64,000 nucleotides of DNA from an uncultured Vicinamibacterales bacterium (GTDB lineage: Bacteria > Acidobacteriota > Vicinamibacteria > Vicinamibacterales > UBA8438), in NCBI GenBank assembly GCA_958295905.1, contig OY282382.1:3496001-3560000 (forward strand). Direction: 5' to 3'. Both the position numbers and the translations under genes were made by a program. Of the stretch, positions 18,756 through 27,350 are shown piece by piece. How positions within the stretch are numbered: position 1 is the first letter of the stretch; each line of letters opens with the position of its first letter. The notes below the pieces were generated by a model. It was not told the DNA's origin. It saw only the letters and a list, made by a program, of their open reading frames with translations, and searched no databases.

Positions 18756-20798
18756 ATGACCCGTCCTGTTTCCGCGCTCGCGCCCCTGATTCTGCTGCTC
18801 GCCGCCGCCGCGTCGGCCGACGTGGTGCGCATCGAGGTCGACGCCCGCCACGACGTCGCGGCCAGCCGCGCCTACGGCCTCGCCGGACCCTACGAGGCGT
18901 TGAGCGGCATGGCTTACTTCGAGGTCGACCCGGCGAACCCCGCCAACGGCATCATCACCGACATCGCCCTCGCGCCCCGGAACGACCGCGGCAGGGTCGA
19001 GTTCCGCTCCAACTTCTTCCTGTTGAAGCCGACCGACGTCACCCGCGGCAACGGCACCGTCCTCTACGAGGTGTCGAACCGCGGCGGCAAGGGCATGCTC
19101 GGCTACTTCAACAACGCCGCCGGCAGCCGCGACCCGCGGACGGCCGAGGAGATGGGCGACGGGTTCCTGCTGCGGAACGGTTTCTCTCTGCTGTGGCTCG
19201 GCTGGCAGTTCGATCCGCCGATGCGCGAAGGCCAGATGCGGCTGCACACCCCGGTTGCGGCCGGCGACGGGACGCCCATCACGGGGTTGGTGCGGAGCGA
19301 GGTGGTCGTGACCGAGCGGGTCTTCGACCGATCGTTGGCCGACCGGAACCACATCGCCTACGAGGTCGCCGATCCGGACGATCCGGCCAACGTGATGACC
19401 GTGCGCGACGGCGTCGGCCAGCCCCGGCGGGTGGTGCCGCGCGACCGGTGGCGCTTCGCGCGGCGCGGGGAGGACGGCGGGATCGTCGACGATCCGACGC
19501 GGGTGCACCTCGGGGGGGGATTCGAGCCGCACAAGCTCTACGACGTCGTCTACGTGGCGAAGGACCCCGCCCTCGTCGGCCTCGGGCCGGCCGCGGTGCG
19601 CGACATGATCTCGCGGATGAAGTACGACGCGAGCCCCGAGCTGGGATTGCCGGCCGGCGCGATCGAGCACGCCATCGCTTGGGGCGTGTCCCAGAGCGGA
19701 CGCTTCCTGCGGACGTTCCTCTACCACGGCTACAACACGGACGAGCGGGATCGCCGGGCGTTCGACGGGGTCATGGCGCACGTCGCGGGCGGCGGCCGCG
19801 GCAGCTTCAACCACCGGTTCGCCCAGCCGTCCCGCGACGGGCACCCGTTCCTGAACAAGCTCTATCCCAGCGACATCTTCCCGTTCACCGACGTCGTCCA
19901 GCACGACCCGGAGACGGACATGCAGGACGGCCTGCTCGCCGGCATACGGCCGGGCCACATGCCGAAGGTGTTCTACACGAACTCGTCGTACGAGTACTGG
20001 GGACGCGCGGCCTCGCTCATCCACACCACCCTCGACGGTGCGGCCGACGCGCCGCTGCTCGACAACGTCCGCATCTACTCGTTCGCGGGCGGACAGCACG
20101 GCCCCGGCCGCTTCCCGCCGCGCCGCACCAGCGGCGAGCAGCCGAGCAACCCGAACGACTACTCGTGGTTCCTCCGTTCGCTGGTGCTGGCCATGGACCG
20201 CTGGATCGACGACGACGCCGCGGCGCCGCCGGCCAGCATCTATCCGCGCATCGCCGACGGCGACCTCGTGGCGCCGGACGCGCTGGGGTTCCCGGATCTT
20301 CCCGGCGTCGGCCAGCCGGCCGAGCCGCACCTCGCCTATCGCGCCGTCTACGGTCCGGCGTTCCGGACCGAGGGCATCGCCACGGTGCAGCCTCCCGAGG
20401 TGCTGTCCGCGTTCCCGATCCTGGTGCCCGCGGTGGATGCCGACGGCAACGAGACCGGCGGCCTGATGATGCCGGAGGTCGCGGTGCCCCTCGCCACCTA
20501 CACCGGGTGGAACCTGTTTCGCGCCGGGGCCGGCCCGACCGCCGTGCTGTCGAGCATGCAGGGGTCGTACATTCCGTTCCCGCTGACGAGCGAAGACCGC
20601 GCGCGCACCGGCGACCCCCGGCGTCCGATAGAGGAACGCTACGGCGGCCGCGACGCGTACCTCGGCCAAGTGACCGAGGCCGCGCTGGCCCTCGCCGACC
20701 GCGGGTATCTGCTGGCCGCCGATCTGGCGCCGATCCTGGCCCAGGCCGCGCGGCACTGGGACTATCTGATGGAAGAGGACGGCGGCGACGATAAGTAG
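18756..20798 (+). CDS. Exported alpha/beta hydrolase-domain protein (Abhydrolase_10-like)
   Basis: GGGAGG stands a few bases before ATG 18756; a signal peptide (LILLLAAAASADV) opens the 680-residue protein. The N-terminal half (YGLAGPYEALSGMAYFEVDP, then VEFRSNFFLLKP and YEVSNRGGKGML) and the middle segment AWGVSQSGRFLRTFLYHGYN, with GVSQSG as nucleophile elbow, match large alpha/beta-hydrolase-domain proteins common in Acidobacteriota and Proteobacteria. A histidine in SFAGGQHGPGRFPP is a likely triad member. It probably hydrolyses an ester or lactone outside the cytoplasm; the true substrate is unknown. Confidence 0.82.
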   Translation: MTRPVSALAPLILLLAAAASADVVRIEVDARHDVAASRAYGLAGPYEALSGMAYFEVDPANPANGIITDIALAPRNDRGRVEFRSNFFLLKPTDVTRGNGTVLYEVSNRGGKGMLGYFNNAAGSRDPRTAEEMGDGFLLRNGFSLLWLGWQFDPPMREGQMRLHTPVAAGDGTPITGLVRSEVVVTERVFDRSLADRNHIAYEVADPDDPANVMTVRDGVGQPRRVVPRDRWRFARRGEDGGIVDDPTRVHLGGGFEPHKLYDVVYVAKDPALVGLGPAAVRDMISRMKYDASPELGLPAGAIEHAIAWGVSQSGRFLRTFLYHGYNTDERDRRAFDGVMAHVAGGGRGSFNHRFAQPSRDGHPFLNKLYPSDIFPFTDVVQHDPETDMQDGLLAGIRPGHMPKVFYTNSSYEYWGRAASLIHTTLDGAADAPLLDNVRIYSFAGGQHGPGRFPPRRTSGEQPSNPNDYSWFLRSLVLAMDRWIDDDAAAPPASIYPRIADGDLVAPDALGFPDLPGVGQPAEPHLAYRAVYGPAFRTEGIATVQPPEVLSAFPILVPAVDADGNETGGLMMPEVAVPLATYTGWNLFRAGAGPTAVLSSMQGSYIPFPLTSEDRARTGDPRRPIEERYGGRDAYLGQVTEAALALADRGYLLAADLAPILAQAARHWDYLMEEDGGDDK

Positions 20799-20928
20799 TG
20801 ACGGTTGCTTCCGGGAGGAGCGGGACCGCGGCGCAAGCGGGGTCCGGCCCGGAGGCGTCGAACGTCGAGGGGCCGGACCGCCGCCCAACGCCACCATGAC
20901 CACCCGCAGCGGCAGGGGAGATCGCGGA

Positions 20929-21621
20929 ATGCGCAACCACTTTCTGCGGCGCGTGAGCGCGGTCGTCGTTCTGTCGTTCGTCGAGGGTGCGGCCTTCGCG
21001 CAGCACGAGGAGGCCGATCGGCTCCAGGCGGCCACCGGCGTGTTCGAAGCGATCATGGACACGCCGGACAACGCCGTCCCGGCGTCCATCTTCGAACGGG
21101 CGGAAGCGATCGCCGTCATTCCCAACACGGTGAAGGCCGGGTTCATCTTCGGCGCCCACCGCGGCAGGGGGGTGATCAGCGCCCGGGACGGGCTCGGCGA
21201 ATGGTCGCAGCCGGCGTTCCTGACGATGACCGGCGGCAGCTTCGGCCTGCAGATCGGCGGCCAGTCGGTCGACGTCGTGCTGGTCATCCTCAACCGGGAC
21301 GGCCTCGACAAGCTGCTGCGGAACGAGTTCAAGTTCGGTGGCGACGCCTCCGCGGTGGTCGGACCGGTGGGGCGGGAGGTCGAGGTTGCGACGGATCTGT
21401 TTCTGCACGCCCAGATCCTCAGCTATTCGCGGAGCCGCGGCCTGTTCGCCGGCATCACCCTCAAGGGGTCGACGATTCGCGCCGATCGGGGTGCCAACGA
21501 GCGCTTCTACGGGCTTCCCTACACCTCCGGACAACTGGTGTTGGAGGCGGCCCCGACGACTCCTTTCGACGCGGCGGCGGTCGCCGGGTGGCAGGCCCTC
21601 CTGGCCCGTCACTCGTATTGA
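20929..21621 (+). CDS. Lipid-binding SYLF/YSC84 domain protein, exported
   Basis: The 230-residue protein begins MRNHFLRRVSAVVVLSFVEG (signal peptide to AFAQ); the start at 20929 has AGGGGAG upstream and is preferred to an ATG at 20896. Conserved segments are IPASIFERAEAIAVIPNTVKAGFIFG-type (here VPASIFERA), GRGVISARDGLGEWSQPAFLTMTGGSFGLQIGGQSVDVVLV and the closing YSRSRGLFAGITLKGSTIRAD. SYLF proteins bind phospholipids; in bacteria their role is unclear, perhaps in the envelope. Its 3' end overlaps the convergent gene at 21609 by 13 bp. Confidence 0.9.
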   Translation: MRNHFLRRVSAVVVLSFVEGAAFAQHEEADRLQAATGVFEAIMDTPDNAVPASIFERAEAIAVIPNTVKAGFIFGAHRGRGVISARDGLGEWSQPAFLTMTGGSFGLQIGGQSVDVVLVILNRDGLDKLLRNEFKFGGDASAVVGPVGREVEVATDLFLHAQILSYSRSRGLFAGITLKGSTIRADRGANERFYGLPYTSGQLVLEAAPTTPFDAAAVAGWQALLARHSY

Positions 21622-22112
21622 CGAACCGGGTCGCCGTCGGGCGGCGGCGTCGCCGGCCGCCCGGGAGCGCGGGGCGCCGCCGCCCGCGCCGCGTCCGACC
21701 AGCGTCGCCGCGCGGCATCAAGCCGGGCGCGCAGCTCGTCGCCCGGCTCGACCCGGGGACAGGTGTCGGCGACGTAACCCAGCCAGTTTCCGACGTAGAC
21801 GGCAAGCCATTGCCGATAGGCGTCGGCCTGTCCCTCGGTCGAGACGACCGCCAGGCCGCGTCCCGCCCAGATGTCGAAGCGCCGCAGCGCGAGGTCGATC
21901 AGTTGCGCGCGGTAGACGGCCGGGTCGAGGGTGACCCGGGCGGTGGCCGCGATGTGGGCGTCGCAACGCTCGATGGCTCGTCCCGCCTCGTCCGTTACCG
22001 TGTCCCAGACCTCCCGCCGCGGATCGCCGTCGGGAAACGGATTCCCGCCTTCGACCGGGTCCCGGTGCGACCAGCGGGGGACGGCGGAGAGGTGGCGGAG
22101 ATCCGGCGACAT
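21609..22112 (-). CDS. Conserved-looking hypothetical protein
   Basis: The 167-residue protein from ATG 22112 (MSPDLRHLSAVPRWSHRD) has a balanced composition and likely helices (YRAQLIDLALRRFDIWAGRG, YRQWLAVYVGNWLGYVADTC), then an Ala/Arg/Pro-rich tail. There is no signal peptide or recognised motif. It may be cytoplasmic. It faces the SYLF gene tail to tail with a short overlap and is divergent from the NHL gene. I do not recognise the family. Confidence 0.6.
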   Translation of the reverse strand: MSPDLRHLSAVPRWSHRDPVEGGNPFPDGDPRREVWDTVTDEAGRAIERCDAHIAATARVTLDPAVYRAQLIDLALRRFDIWAGRGLAVVSTEGQADAYRQWLAVYVGNWLGYVADTCPRVEPGDELRARLDAARRRWSDAARAAAPRAPGRPATPPPDGDPVRQYE

Positions 22113-22120
22113 GCCGAGAG

Positions 22121-22126
22121 TATAAT
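22121..22126 (+). promoter_or_regulatory. Probable -10 box TATAAT
   Basis: GTATAATT stands 46 bp before the NHL-gene ATG in a GC-rich context; the same GTATAATT core recurs before the sodium-pump cluster at 29247. No clear -35 is visible. Confidence 0.45.
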
Positions 22127-22171
22127 TGGCGCGATTCCGCGCAACCCTGCGCAACGAGGAATGAGGTGACG

Positions 22172-23215
22172 ATGTCGAGAACAAGCCTGCATGTCGTGGT
22201 GGTGACCCTGGCGGTGGCGTTGGCCGGGGCGGGTGTGGCGCCGGCCCAGGTGCTGCCGAATCCGTATCGGCAGGTCGACGGGTGGGCGAAGCTGCCCGAC
22301 GGCCGGGAGATGGGCGCCGTCGGCAAGGTGACCATGGATCCGGACGGCGAGCACCTGTGGGCGGTCATCCGGTGCGACGCGTCCGGAGAGTTCTTCGGCT
22401 GGGAGTGTCTCGACTCCGACCTCGACCCGGTCGTGAAGTTTGACATGGACGGCAACGCCGTCGACAGCTTCGGCGGCGGGATGTTCATCTGGCCGCACGG
22501 CATCGACGTCGACAACGAAGGCAACGTCTGGGTCACCGACGCGGTGGCCGAGGCCCGGACCCCCGAGGGTACCCGCGGGCACCAGGTCATCAAGTTCAGC
22601 CCCACCGGCGAAGTGTTGATGACTCTGGGCACGCCCGGCAAGGCGGGCGGCGGCCAGGACCACTTCAACGCGCCGGCCGACGTGGTCGTCGCCGACAACG
22701 GCGACGTCTTCGTGGCGGACGGCCACGCCAACGAGACCAACAACCGCGTCGTGAAGTTCGCGGGTGACGGCACCTACATCAAGGAGTGGGGCCGGACCGG
22801 GTACGCGCCGGGCGAGTTCCGCACCCTGCATGCGATCGCCATGGACGCGGACGGGCGCATCTTCGTCGGCGACCGGTCGAACAACCGCATCCAGATCTTC
22901 GATCAGGAAGGCGGGTTCATCGCGCAGTGGACCCAGTTCGGGCGTCCCAGCGGCATCTTCTTCGACGACCACGGGCGCATCTTCGTGGCCGACTCCGAGT
23001 CGGACGACCTGCAGAACCCCGGCTGGGAGATGGGCATCCGGATCGGCGAGGTGGCCACCGGCTGGGTGACTGAGTTCATTCTCTTCCCGTGGGGGGACCC
23101 GCGCGACCCGGCCGGCAACGGCGCCGAGTTTGTGGCCGTCGACAGCGGGGGCAACATCTACGGCGGCGAGCCGCGCCCGCGCCGGATTCAGAAGTACGTG
23201 CGGGTGAGGCCGTAG
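22172..23215 (+). CDS. Secreted NHL-repeat beta-propeller protein
   Basis: The 347-residue protein (ATG 22172, GAGG just upstream; a GTG two codons earlier is possible) has a signal peptide ending near APAQV. It is built of repeated blades such as WPHGIDVDNEGNVWVTDAV, FNAPADVVVADNGDVFVADG, LHAIAMDADGRIFVGDRSNN and PSGIFFDDHGRIFVADSES, typical of the NHL/peptidylglycine alpha-hydroxyglycine lyase-like propellers that are numerous in Acidobacteriota. A paralog of similar design is at 34439. Enzymatic function (lyase, hydrolase) or simple binding cannot be decided. Confidence 0.85.
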   Translation: MSRTSLHVVVVTLAVALAGAGVAPAQVLPNPYRQVDGWAKLPDGREMGAVGKVTMDPDGEHLWAVIRCDASGEFFGWECLDSDLDPVVKFDMDGNAVDSFGGGMFIWPHGIDVDNEGNVWVTDAVAEARTPEGTRGHQVIKFSPTGEVLMTLGTPGKAGGGQDHFNAPADVVVADNGDVFVADGHANETNNRVVKFAGDGTYIKEWGRTGYAPGEFRTLHAIAMDADGRIFVGDRSNNRIQIFDQEGGFIAQWTQFGRPSGIFFDDHGRIFVADSESDDLQNPGWEMGIRIGEVATGWVTEFILFPWGDPRDPAGNGAEFVAVDSGGNIYGGEPRPRRIQKYVRVRP

Positions 23216-23247
23216 GGCGATTCGTGCCCGTCTTGCTGGAGGACGAC

Positions 23248-24783
23248 ATGGGGAGACACCTTTTGGTCATCGTGAGAAACGTGGGCATCCTGCGCGGTCT
23301 CGCTGCGCTGATCGGGCTCGTCGTGCTCCTCTCGTCGGCGGGAGGACGCGACGGCTCGACGCTGCATGCGCAACCGGCCCAGGCGCCGCCGGCTCCTCCC
23401 GTGGAGGACCCGGCGGCGCCGGTCGAGCCGCTGCCGTTCATGGAAGCACGCTACAAGGAGGATCTGGCCGCGATCGCAGCGTTCCGCCCGGCGCACCCGT
23501 TCTGGCAGCACGTGTTCACGATTCCGGACGGTCGGATCATCTTCGGAAGCGGGGTGGACGGCCGTCTGCTGGCGACGTTCCCGACCAACGGCAACTGGGC
23601 GCGGGAGGGAATCTGGTACGACCCGGCGCTGGAGGACATCCTCGACGGGGTCCGGTTGCCGTCGCCGTTGAGCCGTCGGCGCGACCGGGTGTCCGATCTG
23701 CTGGAGCCGCTCGTCGGCGGTCCGATCGTCGACAATCCCACCCGGGGGGGCTTCGTCGCCCCCCACGCGGAGCGGTTCGGCGCCTTTCTCGATCAGTGGG
23801 GGGCGATTTACGAGCGGTTCGGCGTCCCCGCCGAGATCGGTCTGGCCCAGGCGATGCTCGAGTCGGGGTTCAACGGGCGGGCGCGCTCGGGCGCGGACGC
23901 TCTCGGATTCTGCCAGTGGCTCCGGCGCAACTGGAACCATCTGGACCGACTCGATCCCAACGTCCTCGAGGTGTACAACCAGACGACGCAGGCGCCGTAC
24001 TGCGCGGCGCATCTCACGATCCTGGCCACCATGTACGACAGCTTCATACCGGCCCTGTCCGAGCATCACGCGGGCGGGGTTAATGTCGGCCGGACCGTCA
24101 TCAACGGGATACGGCTGGGCGGGACGGGTACCCGTGAGCAGTACTTCCTGGGGTCGAAGTACGCCGTCGACCTGCGGGCCATCTCCATTCCCCGCTATCG
24201 CGATCTGTTCCGCACCTACGGCATCCGGTCGTTCCTCTACTCGGAGATGGTGTTCGGCAACACCGTCAACATCACGCGCCTGATCGGCAGGACGCCGCAG
24301 GCGCCTATCTTCGCGATGCGCGCGCCGCGCAGCCTGTCGCTGGCCGAACTTCGCGACAAGTCGGGACTGTCGACCGACGAGTTGAAACGGTTCAATCCGG
24401 CGCTCGTCCGCCGCGTGCCGAGGGGGGCGAACATCTACCTGCCGTCGTACGTCGCGGACCTCGGTTCCGACGTGTCGTTCTGGCAACGGCCGGCTCCGGC
24501 CGAGTTCGTGGCGGTGCTCGACGAGTTCGTGCGCCTCGAGTCGGGCGTGGAACGCTGGCACGGCCCCGGGTTCGAGACCACCCTGCGGAGCTTCCAGCGC
24601 CGGTTCGAGGAGACCGGCACCGAAGAAGGCACGGTGATGGCGACGACCCTGCGGTACATCATCGGGGATCTGCGCACGAGTCGCCGGGCCTCGATTCTCG
24701 CCGAGTTTCGCAGCAGCGACCGTATCGAGCGTCTGTTTCAGCGGGGACTGGCCGAACTTCGCGCGGCGGTGTCCGGCAACTGA
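23248..24783 (+). CDS. Lytic transglycosylase-like (SLT-fold) protein
   Basis: From ATG 23248 (GGAGGA eight bases upstream) the 511-residue protein has a hydrophobic leader (GLAALIGLVVLLSSAGG) and a Pro/Ala linker. Around residue 195 the segment FGVPAEIGLAQAMLESGFNGRARSGADALGFCQW resembles the SLT catalytic motif, with the E of MLESGF as candidate general acid and G-x-x-Q/G-F-C-Q-W in place of GLMQ. Near residue 360 a LysM-like stretch (LSLAELRDKSGLSTDELKRFNPAL, then VPRGANIYLPS) suggests peptidoglycan binding. It probably acts on murein in the periplasm. It follows the NHL gene by 32 bp and may share its transcript. Confidence 0.8.
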   Translation: MGRHLLVIVRNVGILRGLAALIGLVVLLSSAGGRDGSTLHAQPAQAPPAPPVEDPAAPVEPLPFMEARYKEDLAAIAAFRPAHPFWQHVFTIPDGRIIFGSGVDGRLLATFPTNGNWAREGIWYDPALEDILDGVRLPSPLSRRRDRVSDLLEPLVGGPIVDNPTRGGFVAPHAERFGAFLDQWGAIYERFGVPAEIGLAQAMLESGFNGRARSGADALGFCQWLRRNWNHLDRLDPNVLEVYNQTTQAPYCAAHLTILATMYDSFIPALSEHHAGGVNVGRTVINGIRLGGTGTREQYFLGSKYAVDLRAISIPRYRDLFRTYGIRSFLYSEMVFGNTVNITRLIGRTPQAPIFAMRAPRSLSLAELRDKSGLSTDELKRFNPALVRRVPRGANIYLPSYVADLGSDVSFWQRPAPAEFVAVLDEFVRLESGVERWHGPGFETTLRSFQRRFEETGTEEGTVMATTLRYIIGDLRTSRRASILAEFRSSDRIERLFQRGLAELRAAVSGN

Positions 24784-24942
24784 ACCGGTCGGTTCGGGCG
24801 CGGGCGGCCGGCGGGGCCGGGAGTCGGGAGTCCGCGCCGCCGGTGGAACGGCGCGGACTCTCGATGAGGTTGGCGGGGCGGCGGGAGAAGACCGCCGGGC
24901 GGCGGTCGGGAGCCGGTTGACGGTTTCGGGCGGTATCGGTCC

Positions 24943-25182
24943 ACCGGGAAGGAACATCCCGGTTTCGTCGAGTCGCCCTCCGTCTTGGCGTCGTCGGTGT
25001 GATCGGGGCGGCGGGACCGTCGGCCGTGTCGGCTCAGGCCGATCCCGACGTTCCCCGCACCTCAACCGGGAAGGAGCATCCATGTCTCGTCGAATCGCCC
25101 TCTGTCTTGGCGTCGTCGGTGTGATCGGGGCGGCGGGACCGTCGGCCGTGTCGGCCCAGGCCGATCCCGACGTTCCCCGCAC
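24943..25182 (+). repeat. Tandem duplication of the leader region of the next gene (122-bp period)
   Basis: Copy 1 (24943-25064) and copy 2 (from 25065) share the ribosome site ACCGGGAAGGA(A/G)CATCC and about 100 bp of signal-peptide coding sequence. In copy 1 the ATG is replaced by CGG (CATCCCGGTTTCG against CATCCATGTCTCG), so only the downstream copy can start. The preceding 24784-24942 holds a short family A-like pair (GGGAGTCCGCGCC and GGCGCGGACTC). Confidence 0.93.
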
Positions 25183-26233
25183 CCCCTCCGGCCGGCCGGA
25201 TCTGTCCGGTACGTACGACACCGCCACCGTGACCCCGCTGCAGCGGCCGCGGGAGTTCGGCGATCGGCTGACGTTGACCCGGGAGGAGGCGGCGATCATC
25301 GCGTCGGACCCGGATGGGCTGGCCAAGGTGTTCAATCTGGCCCCGGCGGGGTCGGATGAACGGGCGGCGGCGCGGGCGGCGGAGCAGCGGGCCGGGTTCG
25401 AGACCCGGGAGGGCGACCGGGGGGCGCCGCCCGCCGGGGGAGACGGGTCGGGCGGGGCGGCCGGTAACGTCGGAGGCTACAACACGTTCTGGATCGATCG
25501 CGGCGAAGCCGCCTTTCAGATCGACGGGCTGATCCGCACGTCGATCATCACCGACCCGCCCGACGGCCGGCAGCCGCCCCTGACGGACGGCGCCCGCGCG
25601 GCGCGGGCGGCCCGGGCCGGGTTCGCGCGGCCCAACGACGGCACCGCGTGGTGGCTCGATGACGACCTCGATGCGCCCGGTCCCTACGACCACCCCGAGC
25701 AGCGTCCGCACGCCGAGCGGTGCCTCATGGGGTTCGGGTCCACCGCCGGACCCCCGATGCTCTCGGTCCTCTACAACAACATGAAGCGCATCGTGCAGAC
25801 CGACGACACGGTGATGATTCTGGTCGAGATGGTGCACGACGCCCGCATCGTCCGCATGAACCAGGAACACAATCCGCCGGAGATCCGGAGCTGGCTGGGT
25901 GACTCGGTCGGCCGCTGGGAGGGTGACACCCTCGTCGTCGACACCACCAACTTCACCGACAACCCGTCCTTCGGCGGGGCCTCCCGGCACCTGCACGTCG
26001 TCGAGCGGTTCACCCGGCTCGACGACGAAACGCTCCTCTATCAGTTCACGGTGGACGACCCCACGGTGTGGACCGCCCCGTGGAGCGGCGAGTACGTCTG
26101 GCCCGCCTCGGACGACCGGGTCTACGAGTACGCCTGTCACGAGGCGAACTACTCGTTCGGCGGCATCCTGCGCGGCGCGCGGGTCCTCGAAGAGGACGCG
26201 CGCGCCGCGGCCGGGGCCGGCGCGCGCGACTGA
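25082..26233 (+). CDS. Secreted protein of a lineage-specific paralogous family, member 1
   Basis: AAGGAG precedes ATG 25082. The 383-residue protein has a signal peptide (MSRRIALCLGVVGVIGAAG to VSAQA). It shares with the proteins at 38689 and 63108 the order RPDLSGTYD(T)..TPLQRP near the start, NTFWIDRG, TSIITDPPDGRQP, ERCLMGFGSTAGPPM, YNN(N/M)..I.QT(D)D, VEMVHDARIV, GRWEGDTLVVDTTNF, ERFTRLDDETLLYQFTVDDP and a final YACHEANYSFGGILRGAR. No catalytic motif is known. The family is abundant in Acidobacteriota, often beside catabolic genes. The charged Ala/Gly-rich insert at residues 90-140 is unique to this member. Confidence 0.75.
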   Translation: MSRRIALCLGVVGVIGAAGPSAVSAQADPDVPRTPSGRPDLSGTYDTATVTPLQRPREFGDRLTLTREEAAIIASDPDGLAKVFNLAPAGSDERAAARAAEQRAGFETREGDRGAPPAGGDGSGGAAGNVGGYNTFWIDRGEAAFQIDGLIRTSIITDPPDGRQPPLTDGARAARAARAGFARPNDGTAWWLDDDLDAPGPYDHPEQRPHAERCLMGFGSTAGPPMLSVLYNNMKRIVQTDDTVMILVEMVHDARIVRMNQEHNPPEIRSWLGDSVGRWEGDTLVVDTTNFTDNPSFGGASRHLHVVERFTRLDDETLLYQFTVDDPTVWTAPWSGEYVWPASDDRVYEYACHEANYSFGGILRGARVLEEDARAAAGAGARD

Positions 26234-26235
26234 CG

Positions 26236-27210
26236 TCAGGGGCGGGGCGGCGAGAGGGCGATTCGGAAGCCGATGAAGGGTCGGCGGGCGCCGGGATCGG
26301 CGCCGCCGCGGGTGGTGGTGCGGAGGTTGCGGGCCGGGTCCGTGAACGAGCCGCCGCGCATGACCCACAGGGCGTCGGCTTCCAGGTCCACGCGGTCCGC
26401 GCCTTCATCGAACGGGTAGGGTCGGAACGGGCTCCGGGTCCATTCCCAGACGTTTCCGCTCATGTCCGCGAGTCCGTAAGGGCATTCGGGGCACGAAACG
26501 CGGCCGGCCGGGGTGGTGCCCCGACTCTGGTGGTTGGCCCGGTCGCGGCGCATCTGCGGGCCCCACGGATAGCGCCGGGCATCGGTTCCGCGCGCCGCTT
26601 TCTCCCACTCCGCTTCCGTCGGCAGCGTGACCCGCCAGCCCGCGCCGAGCCGTTCGGCGAGCGCGGGCGGTGTCTGCGGCGCTTCCCGCAGCTCGCGGTC
26701 GAGCCACCGGCAGTAGGCCAGCGCGTCGGGCCACGACACGTTCGCGACGGGATGGTCGGGGGGCGTCCGCAAGGCCTCGGCGTCGGCGGGGAATCCGGTC
26801 GCGGCGAAAGCCGCGAACTGCGCCACGGTGACCTCGTAGCGGCCGATGAGATACGCCGGCAGGTAGACCGTCCCCTGGGCGGACGCCGCCGACCAGCGCT
26901 CGTTGTCGAAGGCCTCGGGGTCGGTGGTCGGATCGGCGCCCATGGAGAACGGCCCGGCCGGAATCTCGACGAAGCCGAGGCGCGGGTCGTCGGGCAGGAA
27001 CCACGCGTCGGCGCGGAATCCCGGCAGAGCGGCGGGGGTCGCGGAGGCCGGCGGCGTCGCGCCGGCGGTTGCGCCGCCGTCGCCGGGAACCGGCTGAAGC
27101 CCGAGCCAGAGGGCCGCGCCGATGACCAGCGCGCCCAGGATCGCTGGTCCGATCACGCCCGGTGCGGTGGTCTCGGGAGGAGAGGCGGAAGCGGTGGCGG
27201 TGGACGTCAT
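26236..27210 (-). CDS. Formylglycine-generating enzyme/SUMF1-fold protein, membrane-anchored
   Basis: The 324-residue protein has one N-terminal membrane helix (PAILGALVIGAALWLGL) after a Ser/Thr-rich start, then a SUMF1/EgtB fold: VEIPAGPFSMGADP, YEVTVAQFAAFA, HPVANVSWPDALAYCRWLD, RVTLPTEAEWEKAARG, YPWG, DMSGNVWEWT and the end VMRGGSFTDPARNLRTTTRGG plus FIGFRIAL. This is the standard motif order. Whether it makes formylglycine or is a divergent iron or lectin-like relative is open, since the copper-binding cysteines of true FGE are not evident. It is convergent with the secreted paralog, two bases apart. Confidence 0.88.
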   Translation of the reverse strand: MTSTATASASPPETTAPGVIGPAILGALVIGAALWLGLQPVPGDGGATAGATPPASATPAALPGFRADAWFLPDDPRLGFVEIPAGPFSMGADPTTDPEAFDNERWSAASAQGTVYLPAYLIGRYEVTVAQFAAFAATGFPADAEALRTPPDHPVANVSWPDALAYCRWLDRELREAPQTPPALAERLGAGWRVTLPTEAEWEKAARGTDARRYPWGPQMRRDRANHQSRGTTPAGRVSCPECPYGLADMSGNVWEWTRSPFRPYPFDEGADRVDLEADALWVMRGGSFTDPARNLRTTTRGGADPGARRPFIGFRIALSPPRP

Positions 27211-27350
27211 CGGAAACCCTGGCCGCCCCCCGTGGCCGAAGTCCCGGACGGGGCGGCGGCGCGCCGGGGCGGCCCGGGAAGCCGGCGGCTGGCGCGCTGC
27301 GGACGATTCGGTGCGGGCGACGGGGTCTCGGGCGGCATGTTCTCTTGTCA

